A stretch of 64,000 nt of DNA from assembly GCF_000005505.3 (NCBI RefSeq), contig NC_016131.3, forward strand, positions 73,573,855 through 73,637,854, given 5' to 3'. A model generated the notes under the pieces. It saw only the letters and a program-made list of their open reading frames with translations. It was not told where the DNA came from and searched no databases. The position numbers and the translations under genes are program-made. Of this stretch, positions 13,171 through 25,915 are shown piece by piece. Each line of letters starts with the position of its first letter. The stretch's first letter is position 1. Source of the DNA: Brachypodium distachyon (taxonomy: Eukaryota; Streptophyta; Magnoliopsida; Poales; Poaceae).

Positions 13171-14680
13171 ATACCTTCCGGTAAATCTATCAGCAAGTCA
13201 AGTATGTATGGCGGATTATGTAGCGGTGTGGTAGGTAGATTTGACGACTGAATTTGCCTTTTTCCATGGTTCCAGAATTACTCCGCCGAACTTTCAACTT
13301 GTCACACTTGGCATGTTATTGACTGTTGACGCTGGATAGAGATACATGCATGGACCCCGAGACTCGTGGGTCTACGCTCTGGGACCGTGGGACGTGCGAA
13401 TACGCGCATAGTACTCCACAGTCTCCGGCAAGATGGGAGAACGGAGAACCCCAGCTAGCGGAGCAAGAATGCATAGACGTTTGACGATTTTACAGGCGAG
13501 CTGATCACTCTTTGATGGAAACACCACATGCACGACCTGGATACCATGCAAAGCTAGCTATATCAGCTCATGATTTATGCTAATTTGCTGCCTCTTGGGA
13601 GGCACCTTTAATATGTTTCATGTTTTGCTGGATCAAGCAAGGCATGCATGAAGTGGCCAGCAGTGAGCGGCTGGACCCCTGACCACGGATGAACGGCCGG
13701 CCGGGGTCGCACGTTTACACGGCGCGCGTCGTTTAGTCTCCGGGCCAACCGGGGAGGCAGGAATCCGCAACCAACTATCGCGTTGCGCGTTGGAATAATT
13801 GAACCCGGATCGAGCGATGGAGAAAAACTCAGAAACAAGATTCGACCGATCGGGGGTTTCCAAAGGCGTCAGTTCCGTCTGAAATCTTTGCGAGAATTGA
13901 TGCTGGTGGTGGACGCCGAAGGACGTCGATCGGTGTGGACAAACTGTCACTTGCTAGATAAGCTTGCATCGGCAAGTTTTTACTACCACAGCGATGCGAG
14001 AGCAAGGATGGTGTGAGCTGAGGAGGATTGGTCCAAGGACCAACACTTGAACGACGTGCACCTTTTATGGAAAAGAAGACATCGTGGTGTGACACGTCCA
14101 GCGAGCGGCACCGACGTCGGCAAAAATAAGGTCGATCCGGGTGCCTGCATCGTCGTCGCCGTCGGCAAAAGATCGACTGACACCTTGGTTTTCACTGTTA
14201 AGCACAACCGCGCGCGCGGGCAACACTCGACCGACCTAGTATCTCATTCTGACAGTAGGCTTCTGCTCCACTTAGCTTAGCTAACAAGTGAAGCATTTAC
14301 TGTACGATGGAACGGGGACAGACGCGGTGCAAACGTGCGAATACCTTCTACTACTCGTACTGGAGAAAGGAGTACGAAAGGCCCCGATTCGGCCGGATCG
14401 AGCTTCCTGCACGTTTCGGCCGGGCCGCGGCAAAGTGTCGCCGTCGTCGATTGGACGGGCGGGCATATGCATCATGTAGCGCTAGCGCGCGGCAGCAATT
14501 AACGCCTCCTGCCCCGGCCCGCACTTTGCAAACGTTCTTCCCCCTTCCTTCGCCCGGGCTCGCGTTGCCCCCATGATGCGTGAGCCCTGCTCGGGGGACA
14601 CGCGACGGGACGCTCCTTTCGCGCTACAACATACGGAGTACTGCTCTACACCGTTTTGCGCAAAAAATAAATAAATACTT

Positions 14681-14780
14681 CTCCGATCCTAAATTGTTGT
14701 CGAAATATTACATATATCTAAATGTTTTTAAAAAATAAATACATCCATATTTGAACAAATTTTAGTCAAGAATTTAGAAT
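14681..14780. mobile_element. degenerate Stowaway-like MITE arm
   Basis: The sequence CTCCGATCCTAAATTG, then AAATATTACATATATCTA and CATATTTGAACAAATTT, matches the arms and interior of the MITEs at 58.2, 59.6 and 55.5 kb. The right terminal repeat has eroded (AATTTAGAATG instead of AATTTAGGATCGGAG). Confidence 0.6.
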
Positions 14781-17258
14781 GTATAACATACTACACGGTC
14801 GATCGGCTAGCTTCTGGAGATCCGACGAACGATCTGCTTTCGGCCACACAAGACGTACGGCACTGGATAATGGCCAGTGAATGGTTCGTGGTGCGGTGCA
14901 TAATACAGCTGCGTGTGTCTCGGTCACGTTTTGTTTCTCGGTGCTAATAGCTCCACATTAGCAGCTGGCCGCCAGCCCCTGCCGACGGATATTTGCAGGT
15001 CTACCGATGCTAAGTCAGGACCGGAAGCAGAGCTAGCCACGTTGTAAACCTCTCGTAATAGTGGCTCGTTTGCAAATCGGGTGTTGCTTTTGAATTGAAA
15101 CCACGCGACTCTGTTGGGAATTTTACATCACGTGCACTTTATTTTCGTAAGATTCAATGGAAGAAGGATCAGCTGTTCCGAATGGGACATAATTGGTTTT
15201 ATGTTTTTTTTGGGGGGGGACTTTTTCTAGCGAATAATTGGTTTTATGTCACGTGCGCATTTTTTCCAAAGGAGATTCGTGGAGTGTGCGGCCCGATTTA
15301 GGCCCATGACTGTGCCGGCCCTATTTTATCGTATCCAGGGTCCAGCCACATCACCCCATGATTCGGAATTGGTTGTTGGGCTATATTAGTTAACTGGACT
15401 AACGAGTTTGCCTTCTGGGCTTCTTTTTCTCCCAAACGAGGCCTCTGCTAATGCAGAACGACATCAACCAGATCCTTTTCAGCTTCCTTTGTGACTATGA
15501 TATCCCCGTCTCACACGCTGAAAAGCAACAGAGGCTCCATAAATCAAAGTCTCCTTTTCCCCGTGGTCATGGTTCTAGATCCTCATCCCCAGGTTAGTTG
15601 GGAAATCAGAAAAGCCGCTTCCTTCAGGCTACTTTTTCACATTATCTAGATGCGTCACTGATTGACTCGTTGGTGTGAAGATAGGAAGTAAAAAAGTGCG
15701 TTCAACTCTTAGGTAAGAACATGAAAGAAACTTCCTCCCAGCGTCAGTCAGGCCACCAAGATTCCGTTTCATCCAACCATTGACAATTCACACTTGCACT
15801 CGGGCAAAGCAAAGCCGGAATTCGCCTTCCCGTAGCGGGTAGCACCCAGGGAAACCAATTAAAACAGCAGCGTACGGCTCATCCCATCTTGCAGGAGGCC
15901 GAAGCACAAAATGTATCCATATTTACAGCATCACACTATTGTCCACCTGGGACTGGGAGAGACAGTGTGAGTTGAGCACATATACATGGGCATAAGGTGT
16001 GTCGTATCGACCGGAGTGTACACAGCTACTCGAACCAAAATTTGGGACCGGATCAGCAGAAGCAGAGATCTGCCGTTCCTTCAGAATCCATTTGTACCCG
16101 ACCGGGAGGGCGTCTGTCATACGATGCATTGCTTCAGTGACTTAGGCGTATGGCCTCCCTTTAGCCTTACCTGCATGCACAATAAACCAACCGTTCAGAG
16201 TTGTTTCTTGTGTCAAGGACATAATAACTAACTACTGGACAAATCTTGGGAAATTCAGTTAAAAGTGTCGGGCGACAGTAAACAGCTATAACTTTTGTTT
16301 GCTCTCGCGACAGCTAAAATTTGACGAGGTCGCGTAGATTCCCGTTGCTACGAACATCACGCCAGAACAAGAACATCGATCTGTATTTTGGACGGAAGGA
16401 AAGAAGTAAAGAGCCATCGAGCCACTCGGCGACAGTGACATGCCAGATTTTTGCAGTTGTGACGTCAATGTGAGTTCACTGTGCACAGATGGCTGCGTCG
16501 TTCCAGATATTTCTAGAAGCTAGCAGAAGTCATCCTCTCATGCCCTGACGGATCGTCCACGTGTGGGAAAACAAGGGCTCCGGTTATTGCTGGACTGTTT
16601 CTTTATGCCCCGGTTTTCCTGCAGGTTTAAAGAGGGTTGGAGGTTGTTTGAATTTGACCTCCTCTATCCGTTTGAGTGCTAGAGTCCACGCGCGACCAGA
16701 CCAATTAAAACCTGATAGTAACACTAATGCAGCCCGGACTAGTTAATCCACACACTAGATGGATTAATTTTAGGTCGATGGGTTCGACTACTTTGATGTA
16801 ACGAATTTAGGAATTCAGAAATTGCCCGGTCTATCTGTCCGTTCCTGCGTCGTTGCACAAGCTGTCGTTGATACGGGTTGGGGCCGGCTGGCAGAATTAG
16901 ATTCCATGGAGCACCTCGGATTACACTACAGTACGTGGGGCGCAAAGTTGAACTGTTTGGCCGAAAGCGTGGGGTCTGATACACCCAAGAAGTGCCTGGA
17001 TTGTGCTACGGAATCTTGAATTCTGGGTGCTCGGGCTAGGAGCGTCTATCTGAATTCGGCCACTGCCGACAGGCTGTAGGCACTACTAACTAATAAGCGA
17101 ACGCGAAATTCTTTGTTTCTCTGCCGTGACGAAGAAACGCGACGCGAAACTGTTTTCTTCTTTTGTGCAAGAAGATGACGTGTAAAGCAAGAACTGGCGT
17201 GGGGAAACGCCATGGATGGCGATGATGACGAGGAGGAGGAGGAGGAGAGGGAACTCAC

Positions 17259-17983
17259 AGCTTCGATGTCGATTCTGTAGACGACGTGGAGGCGGCGCCT
17301 CTCGCGGCAGCTGGCCCGGTAGGCCATGGCGAGGTGCGCGGCGGCGAGCGCGAGCGAGATGAGGAACATGGCCTCGACGGCGACGAGCTGCCCCTTCCCC
17401 TGCAGCTCCAGCCGCCCGCCGTCGGCCGCCGCCGGGGACACGCCGAAGACCGCGACGGCCTTGGCGAGCACGTAGCAGAGGGAGCCGACGCTGCACGCCG
17501 CCGCCACCCACAGGTAGGCCGCTCCGCCCCCGCACGCCGTGTACGCGCCTGAAATCAAATCAGCAAAGGAAGGAAATCCCCCAATCAGCCAAACACACAC
17601 ACACAAAATCAATCAACCAAAGCGAATCGAAGGGGAAGGGGAGTTACTACTGAGTAATTGGGATGGATCGCGGGGTGCTTACAGAGGATGAGGAGGGAGC
17701 GGGCGGCGGAGACGGCGGGGAGGTCGACGAGGGAGGAGCGGAAGTGGAAGCCCCTGGCCTGGTCGAGGAGGGTGTGGTGGTGGGCGCGGAGGAAGTTGGA
17801 GAGGAGCGCGGGCGGGAGGAGGAGGTCGAGGAGCACGACGAGCAGCGGCGGCGCGCAGACGAGCAGCAGCGAGGCGAGCATGGAGACGAGGAAGAAGGCC
17901 GTCTTGGCCCACCGCCACGGCCGCGCCCACATCCCCTCGTGCCCCCCGTGCGCCGCCAGCGGCATCGCCAGCTTCTTCTCCAT
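17259..17983 (-). CDS. multi-pass plant membrane protein of unknown function (3' end unresolved)
   Basis: Two exons are supported: 17983-17683 and 17548-17259. The intron is GT-AG and the Cys codon is split 1+2 across it. Together they give 197 residues. Residues about 25-60 are strongly hydrophobic (AFFLVSMLASLLLVCAPPLL and following LLDLLLPPALL). Exon 2 adds two or three more hydrophobic segments (AAYLWVAAACSVGSLCYVLA; VEAMFLISLALAAAHLAMAY) and then a basic run RASCRERRR. Exon 2 ends at YRIDIEA before a clear GTGAGT donor, so at least one more exon should follow at lower coordinates. None could be identified. Reading through the donor gives a Ser-rich tail with a stop at 17046, which is unlikely to be the native end. 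The sequence resembles a conserved plant protein I know only as uncharacterised. An L1 LINE sits about 0.5 kb upstream of the ATG. Confidence 0.75.
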
Positions 17984-18514
17984 CGCGCCGCCCGATCGAT
18001 CAACCCGCTCACTCGCAAATCGATCGAACCCTGGCAGGCAAGGCGGTTAGTTAATGGAGTTGGTTTCGGTGCCGGGGTTTTAAGCCGAGGCGGAGATGGA
18101 AACGGCAGCAGCGGAGGAGAGTTTCCTTTTTCTTCGTGGGGGCTCGGGTTCGGGGAGTCAATTGGCGAGAAGAGATGATGGTTGGAGGAAGGTTTGACCG
18201 TGTTTTCTAGTCCTTGCCACGGGTGGGTGTCGGGCGCGCTGCGTCAGCTGCTGCGTCTGCGCGGATGGATGCTTCGGGAAGGAAACGGAATGACGGACGG
18301 CGGCAAAAGGACTCTGCTCTCGTTCACCTGCAACAGAGGTCACACGTATGTATGCATGTACTTACTTCGGGTCGGCCCTTGCGTGGAGCTAGATTTCGAG
18401 TTGGCATCGCGATCCGTTCTAGAAAACCAGCACGCGCGCGCACACAGAATCCCACTGTCCTCCACCTGTACCCTCTCCCGCTGTCCTTCTACCAGTACAA
18501 GCTAACACCAGAGA

Positions 18515-20262
18515 ATGACAGGCAACATCGATTACGTCCTCGAGCTCCTTCAGCGCATTGGCTTCCGTCCGCACTGGCGAGACTGGATCTCGCTTCTTCT
18601 GTCTACGCTTCCTCCTCCGTGCTTCTTAACGGCACCACCGGTCCCTCGATCCCTCACCGGCGTGGGCTCCGACAAGGAGACCCCTTATCGCCGCTCCTCT
18701 TCGTCCTCACGATTGATCTCTTGCAGCGCCTCCTCCATCGCGCCACGGAGCTGGGGATGCTCTCGCCCCTGCCACTGCGCGAGGTCTTCTCTCGCTCTAG
18801 CTTATACGCCGATGACGCCATCATCTTCATCAACCCCATCCGCGATGAGCTTGCTACTCTTCTGCGCATCCTCTTTGAGTTTGGCCCCGCCACGGGCCTC
18901 CGCATCAACGCCAACAAGTGCTTCATCACCGCAATTAGATGTAGCGGCATCGACATGGACCACGTCCTCCAGCCTTTCTTCGGCGAGCGGTCTTCTTTCC
19001 CAATTCGCTACCTCGGTCTTCCTCTGTCCCTTGGTCGGACAGAGTTAGCTCACCTGCAGCATATCATTGATCGTGCCTGTGCTCACCTCGCGGGATGGCG
19101 TGGCAAATGGATCAACGCCGGCGGCCGCAGAGTCCTCTGCTCTTCTGTGCTCAGCGCCCTCCCCACTTACGCCATGACTGCGCTCAAACTTCCGAAAAAA
19201 TTCATCGTTTCTCTGGACAAGATCAGGCGCCGCTTCATCTGGGGAATAGAGGAGAATGATTTGGTGGGCTACAAGTGCAAGATTAGCTGGAAAAAAGTTT
19301 GTTCTCCGCTTGACCGTGGTGGGCTTGGCTTGTTAAACCTCGAAGCCTTTGGTCGCGCCCTTCGCCTCTGATGGCTCTGGCTCAAATGGCGTGCTCCAGA
19401 GCGGCCTTGGGTGAGCATGCAAATGACTTGCGATGCCACGAACCATGACCTCTTCGCTGCGGCTACTCGTGTCTCCATCGGTGATGGCAACACGGCTAAG
19501 TTCTGGCACTCCAACTGGCTTGGCGGACGCCCCCTCCGTCTGTCCTTTCCCTTGTTGTTTGCGCATGCACGACGCAAAGGGCGGACCATCTCAGAGGCTC
19601 TCAATGGCTCCAAATGGGTGGATGACCTGCGCCATGACCTCTCCACCCAGCTCCTTCTCGAGTTCGTCCAGACATGGTCTATGCTCCAGCACGCCGACAT
19701 CCTCCTCCTCCCTAGCGTGCCCGACACTATCCGCTGGACTATCACCGCCGATGGATGCTACTCCGCCCGCCCTGCCTACAGATTGCACTTCGAGGGCCAC
19801 ATCCGCTCGAACCACGAGCGCAACGTTTGGCGTGTTTGGGCACCCCTGAAACTCAAATTTTTTGCTTGGCTTCTCCTCCACGATCGCCTCTGGTGCGCCG
19901 ACCGTCTCCAGCGCAGGGGCTGGCCCAACGACTACTTTTGCGCCCTTTGTCGTCGCAACTTAGAAACCTCGCATCACTTGTTCGTCGAGAGTCCCGGTGC
20001 CCGGCAGATCTGGTGCGAGGTGGCTCTCTGGCCCAACTGTTTCGGCATCACCACCGCTATTTGTCATGTTTCGGTTTCCATTGACTCTTTCCACGAGAGG
20101 ATGATCTCGGCCACTCAGAGCAAGCACCGCCAAGGGATCAAATCCATGTTCATCCTCGTCTATTGGGCCATATGGCGCGAGAGCAACTCCGGGGTGTTCA
20201 ACGACAAGGAAATTCCGTTTTGCCAGATTTGTTATTTCATTAAGGATGAGGCCCGCGAGTGA
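18515..20262 (+). pseudogene. broken LINE reverse transcriptase / zf-RVT ORF2
   Basis: The frame starting near 18530 encodes LELLQRIGFRPHWRDW, a typical L1 RT block. A frameshift near 18600 moves to the frame with RRGLRQGDPLSPLLF, the catalytic-type motif YADDAIIF (about 18807-18830), GLRINANKCF and YLGLPLS. A TGA at 19369-19371 interrupts the frame after FGRALRL, although the protein similarity continues. The C-terminal part has FWHSNWLGG, the zf-RVT block WRVWAPLKLKFFAWLLLHDR with the Cys pair FCALC, and IWRESNSGVF, ending in a stop at 20260-20262. The element has no endonuclease domain and cannot be autonomous. It is the same type as the fragment at 63.2-64.0 kb. Confidence 0.9.
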
Positions 20263-20442
20263 GCTTTCGCGGGCGCCAAGGCCCTTAGGAAGTTACTTTG
20301 GGAACCACCTTAATTTTCTTAGCTTTTTCACATCTCGGGTTTTCTTTCCTTTTTTCTTACTCATTTGACTCAGGGCAGCCTTGTAATTATTTCTTCTGCT
20401 AATACATCGAAAGCGAGCGTTTGCTGGACCTTTCAAAAAAAA
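18515..20442 (+). mobile_element. 5'-truncated L1-type LINE
   Basis: This is a non-LTR retrotransposon fragment covering the second half of the ORF2 reverse transcriptase and the zinc-binding (zf-RVT) C-terminal region. It ends in CCTTTC followed by a short A-run at about 20435-20442, as expected for target-primed insertion. The 5' end is truncated inside the reverse transcriptase, near 18530. AACATC occurs both at the 5' junction (about 18532) and just after the A-run, a possible but weak target-site duplication. Confidence 0.85.
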
Positions 20443-23427
20443 CATCTATTGATCGACGCATGGCAGCAGGAAAGAAAAAAAAAGTCAGCCCCTGGTTTTG
20501 GAGTAGAAAAATCACATGGCCGCCATGTGGTGCGTACGTATACGATCGGGCGCCATCGACAGTTGGACATCCCCCGGCCGGCCGGCCAAAGTACTCCCAG
20601 GACCCAGGTTGAAATCACATGTGCTGAGGCTTAAATTTGCGCTCACATGCATGCCGTGATTTGCGCTCCCGCCGCCCCGCCATGTGGTGGCCTGGGACGG
20701 GGGCTGACCGTTAACGACCGTTCTCCGGCGGCCAATCACGCGCCAGAATCCGATATAAAACACGCATAGATTAATCTGGTCTCCGTTGGCGCGCTCCCCA
20801 GATCGTACGTGGATCAGTACTACTACTAAGCTAATCTTTTTGGACGGAGACTTGATTTGAAAGGTCATGTTCTAGCCTTCTAGGACCTGACGAATTGGAC
20901 GGCTCGCTGCTGGCTGCTCCAGGGGGAGAGTAGTTGACCAGATCACTTTGGCATAGAGTAGGAGTATACTCCACTAGGGAACCATCGGCTTCGAAAGCAT
21001 CACCAGGTTCAATGGACAGACACTCGTGTGAGTTGCCAGTACGCAGCTAGCGTCGATTGCTTGATTATTGATTTTACGCGTAAATTGGATCCGTCGTAAG
21101 TACTAATGGTGCGTGTTGTGTATGGATTGACCTAGGGAAAGTCACCCGAAATTGGGGACTAATTTCTTGCTTGTGTCTGCTCGCACGTTTTGTCTGGAAA
21201 TCAGAAATAATTGGCGGCTCGATCGCGTCGACTTTGCAACTGATTATTAAGGGAATCCGGCTCGCGGACGTCACATACGATCCGTTTCTTGTTTGACAAT
21301 TAATGCATTGGGAATTAAGAAGAAGGAGAAGAATAACTAATGGTACTAATAGAGTTTTTGTTAATCAGGGTACGTTCAGTCCTTCGTCATCGGTTTGACG
21401 CCAGACTTGTGCAGGGTTTTAGTTTTGGGGCGCTCTCACTGTTGGTCTTCTCTTCACGCATTGCCGTTCCTTTTCGATAGTTTCCTCGGGTCAAAAATTT
21501 CGACCGGATGGATCCACATGCAAGCAAAACGATAAGGATAAGAGGTGCCTGCTTTTGAATTCAACCAAACAGTCTCGCATGCATACTGTAAATGTGTGAA
21601 ACAGATAACACTCCAGATTCCTTCAGGCTTTCAGCAGTACTGTTGCCGTGCTGCCTCACATGCACGCTAAAAAAAAGGGCAAGCACTCCAGATGGATCGC
21701 CATGCTGTCAAATAAATGCTCCAAATCTCACGCTTGGTCCAGCTTGATCGAGCTTGCAAGTTGGGGGCAGATCGATCATAACGGCCGAGCTCCCTATGAC
21801 CCATGCTTGGTAGCCACGACAGACAAACTACCGGACATTCCATGTGCCGGTCGACGATGCAATCTAAACTTTGCGGCTCACGTACGTCCTGAAATATTTT
21901 ACTTACAGGCTAGCTAAGATACTTTGAGAAATAAAATTGGGGATTTGTACAGCTAAGCTAGGCCAAGGCCAGACCGATGGATGCCTCCTCTTTGCTAGGC
22001 CAAATGGAGGGAGATAAGTGGATAAGACAAGCCCACGTCACCCCCACCTGAAATACTAAACGGTTCAGTTCAGTGCGCCCAGCGTCACATCTTTTTATTG
22101 TTAATTTGTCCGCTTCTCCTCTTCTTTTTTACGCATCCTCTCGTCACGGGCGAGCTGCTCAATCCACTGTATCGGTCGGTCGGTCGATCAAACTCTTGAT
22201 ATATATCCACTTTGGGGGTCGCAAAGCAAAATGAAGCATCACCCAGTCATCCACTATGCTGCAGCAAGCGTTAAGAAGCTTCTTTTGGGTGCAAAGTATA
22301 CTTGTAAAGACCAAAGAGTATGCGTACTTTCAGCCCCTTCTAGATCGTGATTAGGATTGATCCAAATCAGGTTCTTATCCACTGCTCGCGCTCTCTCCCT
22401 CCTTTCTCTCTACTTGCTCCAACCACACCGCGCCCACGTGGGCGCTTACGTGGCATACGTATATGTTTATGCCCGGCGGCAACAGAATTAACGGCCTGGA
22501 TGATCTATCTGGGTCAGCTAGCGTCACTGATCGATACGATTATTTTGCTTCTGTTGATTGATTCACATGTACTCACGGCCACAGTTCTCGATCGTTGATT
22601 TGTTGCCCAGATCGGTCGATGACAGTTAGATATGAAACCATTTATGGAGCTATCAGCTGATTATATATACGGAGTATTATATAGATTGCCAGTAACGTCA
22701 TTGTATCCGAAACAGGGAGTGATTTAACTTACGCATAGACTTGTCTAGCCGCCGTACGGTTGGAGGGTTTAATTAGGTCGCACGCCTGCCGCCATGGCTG
22801 CTGCCCACGCGATTTCCACGTCTGACCTCACGTCGCGACGGCGACCTGGGGAGGATTAAGGAAGCTGCTGCCCTCAACTCGAATCGGATCATATTACTGT
22901 TCGTGAGTTCTGAACTTGTGTCGATTGACGGAGGGCGTCAGTGGAACAGCGAAGACTTCTGTAGTAAGCATTCTTCCGCGTGTGTATGCGTTTGCAGCGT
23001 TGCTCTCATTTGTACGTTTCTGTGCTCCCGCGTTCCGTTCGTGGGTCGATGGCGTGAGGCTGCTGCAACTGCAAGCCGAAGCTAGCAGCGTCTCCAAGAC
23101 ACAAGTCACAAACTCACAACAGTTTTTTTTTTTGAGAGGATCACAAGTCACAACAGTGAGTCCACCTGTTTTTTTTTTACGGATCGAAAGAAATACGGCC
23201 CGTCACGGGGTTGGACTGGAGCAGGCCGTCTAAAAAAGCCCAAGCTCACGACTTCCGGGGCCCGTTGTGAGAGTCCCTGGCCCGCCCTATCTGCATTGAG
23301 TGCTCTAAGCCCAACAGTGCTATTGCATACGGAGTTCTGTTTTTAAAAAGATTGCATACGGCGGTTTTCATATACACCATGTGTCCATGTGTACCAAATT
23401 TGACGAGTAGCCCCGAGGAAGAAAAAG
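20443..23427. other. intergenic region, no gene recognised
   Basis: This is unique-looking, moderately AT-rich sequence between the LINE and the captured PP2A fragment. It holds GGCC-rich palindromic patches (near 20575-20590) and short simple runs. No open frame showed a domain or a plausible exon structure. Confidence 0.45.
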
Positions 23428-25570
23428 GGGGTGTTTGGATGGTACCCTGAGAGCACCGCGCCTGGCCGGACGAGTTCCTGGGAACACACTGAAGGTTGTT
23501 TGCTTGGTGCCTGAAAAAGAAAACCGCTAGCCTGGCCTGACCTTTTCTCGATGTGATTAGCCTGCCAGGCAGCCGTGAGCCTCCTATTTTGAGCGCCCTG
23601 TGTGGCAAAGCATTTGCCTCAGCCCCATGGTATTTTTATCTGTACCTCTAATAATAAAAGCAAAAGTGTTTCCGTCGTTGGTCTTCATCCCGGCATTTTT
23701 GCGTTTTGGTCCTTCTTTTTTTCAAAAATCAACGCGCAGTCCAAATTGAGGACGGAACCGGGCTTTCCTGTAAAATCCGGAGTGCTTTTTGCAAATCTCC
23801 CCTGCATCCACCCCTCCTCCTCCTCTGGCCGCTCCTTGCTCCCGTTCCAGGCGCCGCCGACCCCCTCCTCCACCTCCCGAGCCTATCCCCCCTCCCCCCC
23901 CCCTCCTCCTCCCGTGGCCACCGGTCACCTCTTCCTCCTCCAGTGGCCGCCGGGCACCCCGATCCATTCCTATTTAACTTTGCCCACGGAGGAAGCCACG
24001 TAGAAAAAAATATCCCCTCCTCACGTTGTCCGCTCTTCCTGCGCCGCCGCCGCCTCGCGGGGGCCCCACTGCCGAGTGCTCCCGACGCTCGATGAGGGCG
24101 TCCCTTCAACTCGCAGCTGCCCGTCTGCTGCGTGTTGCTCGACTTCTCCATAGACCGGAGCAGGGACTCGGAGGCAATTGTCTCGGCCTGCGTGTGTATG
24201 TTTGCCATCAACCTATTCAGGTTCTTCCCGTCCAAGGTTTGACCAGGCGGCAGGGGAACCAGGAGGCCGACGAGGAAAATCCGTTCTTCGACCTCTCATG
24301 GTACCACCTACAGGTCGTGTCTCTGGTTGTTGTTGTGAAGGTGGCTGGGAAGTACATGTTAGAATTTGTCTAACAGTGCATGGACAATTCGTTTATCTCT
24401 AGGCTACCCGATTTGTTCTAGATAAAAGGATTGCTTGAAAATATTTTGCATATGATATATGAGAAATTCATGGGCGGTATAGGCCATAAATCCGCAAGGT
24501 TGTGAGCAATATCTTCTATAAGGCAGATCGCCACAATGGGATTGCGGAGTTCTTGGAGGTGTTTGGGAGTGTGATTAGTGGGGTTTGCAAAGACACTGAA
24601 GTAGGAGCATAAGTTGTTCCTGTGGAAGGCATTAATTCCTCTTTATAAACCAAAGACAATGCGAATTAACCTGCCACAATTGACGTACTGCATTACTCAG
24701 TTTATTGACAAGGAAACAAAGCTCTCAGGGACTGTGATCAGAGGCCTATTGAAGTATTGGCCAGTGACAACAGTCAGAAGGAGATGATGTTCTTGGAGGA
24801 GGTTCTGGAATTGACAAGAATGTCTGAGTTCTAGAAGTGCGCGCATGGTTAAATTGTTTCGAAAGGGTTGCACATTGCATGCACAGCTTTCATTTGCAAG
24901 TAAAATTTAATCTTTAAAAGTCTAATTGGCTAATGGACAGTTCTGTCCGCTTTATTATTTTCTTTATTAGCTTATAGCTCCCATTATTGAAGATCCGCTC
25001 AAATCACAAGCATCATGAATAAGTAGCTTCAGTATGTAATTATCAACAGTATGTAATTATCATGGATGAGTAAAGTATTTGTTTTGGGTTAGATTGCATA
25101 TGGTTTCTTTCAATTGAGTTTTTTGTTTTGTTCCTGTATTCCAATGGTAGGTCCGTAAGAACCTTTGATTAAATTTAAAAGGGAATACAATATCGTCTGT
25201 GCAGACAAAACACATGCCACGTTTGACTGTACATTTAGAAAGTAAATTACACTTTGATTAATACTCGTTCTGCTTATTTCGAATGAATGTCAAATTATGT
25301 CGTTGTCTTTTTTTAAATGTGAATTTCCGTGTGCATATGTTTAAGACGCCGTGGCAACGTACTGGCACTGTGTTAGTAATATAAAAAGAACAACTAATGA
25401 GCAATCATGTACTACTTTACTACCTTGACATATCCTCAGGCCAGGGCACCAGCCAAACACCTCTAGCCCAATCTAGCCTGACCAGGCAAGAAAGAGCAAC
25501 ATCTCAAGTTCCACTCAGGCTCAACTTTTTCTTAGCCATAGTGTTCAGGCCTCCAACCAAACAGGCCCAA
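23428..25570. mobile_element. putative non-autonomous element carrying a PP2A B' fragment
   Basis: The left edge has GTGTTTGGATGGTACCCTGA (23431-23450) and a second related copy, TTTGCTTGGTGCCTG (about 23499-23513). The right edge has inverse-orientation counterparts at about 25440-25470 and 25544-25567 (CCTGTTTGGTTGGAGGCCTG when reverse complemented). Each end therefore carries two copies of a TGTTTGGNTGG-type motif facing inward, with the PP2A pseudogene between. No target-site duplication was established and the superfamily is unknown. The delimitation is an inference. Confidence 0.4.
24090..24860 (+). pseudogene. PP2A regulatory subunit B' (B56) pseudogene
   Basis: Fragments in all three plus-strand frames reproduce the B56 HEAT-repeat protein in the correct order. 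They are AINLFRFFPSK (about 24205), DLSWYHLQVV (about 24290), DNSFISRLPDLF (about 24380), MIYEKFMGG (about 24455), HNGIAEFLEVFGSVISG (about 24535), [20 protein letters not shown] (about 24607), [20 protein letters not shown] (about 24693) and [13 protein letters not shown] (about 24776). Stops and several frameshifts interrupt them. No introns are apparent, which suggests a retrocopy or a captured exon. Functional B56 subunits target PP2A to substrates; this copy cannot make one. It is both 5'- and 3'-truncated. Confidence 0.9.
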
Positions 25571-25815
25571 AGTCCTAGCACTAGCCAATTCAAAACTTTC
25601 GGACGTTTCTTACTTAATTCAAACTTTGATTATGAATATGATCCACAATTATGAATTTTATTATAGAGCTGTTTTTTTTGGCAGCAATAGAGCTGCGGCT
25701 GCCTTTCCAAAAAAAAACTGTGGCTGATCCTTTTTCGGAAATTCTGATAACCTTCACCTCGTGTCTCTGTCTGGCGTACATCGTGCCGGCTTCTACTGCG
25801 GAGTATGAAAAATTG

Positions 25816-25915
25816 TACTCCCTTCGATCCTAAATTGTTATCAAAATATTAAATATATCTAGACGTTTTTTAAAAATAGATACATTCATATTTGGATAAA
25901 TTTGAGTCAAACTGC
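25816..25915. mobile_element. partial Stowaway-like MITE
   Basis: TACTCCCTTCGATCCTAAA begins an arm, and the interior (TATATCTAGACGTTTTTTAA, CATTCATATTTGGATAAATT) matches the 58.2-kb element. The right terminal repeat is missing. It lies about 280 bp upstream of the ATG of the Cys-rich gene, within its likely promoter. Confidence 0.6.

Larger units (their letters stand above)
10201..17258. other. long intergenic region with inverted repeats and a partial MITE
   Basis: About 7 kb separate the BELL leader from the membrane-protein gene. Two hairpin-forming inverted repeats (10631-10755 and 13119-13170) and one eroded Stowaway-like arm (about 14681-14780) are described separately. No open frame with domain motifs, splice structure or homology that I recognise was found. 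The last exon of the neighbouring minus-strand membrane gene may lie at the right end. Confidence 0.45.

Noticed and set aside
15451..15597. 48-codon plus-strand ORF (MQNDINQILFSFLC...)
   Set aside because: Open and begins with ATG but lacks signal peptide, domain, partner exons or any recognised similarity.
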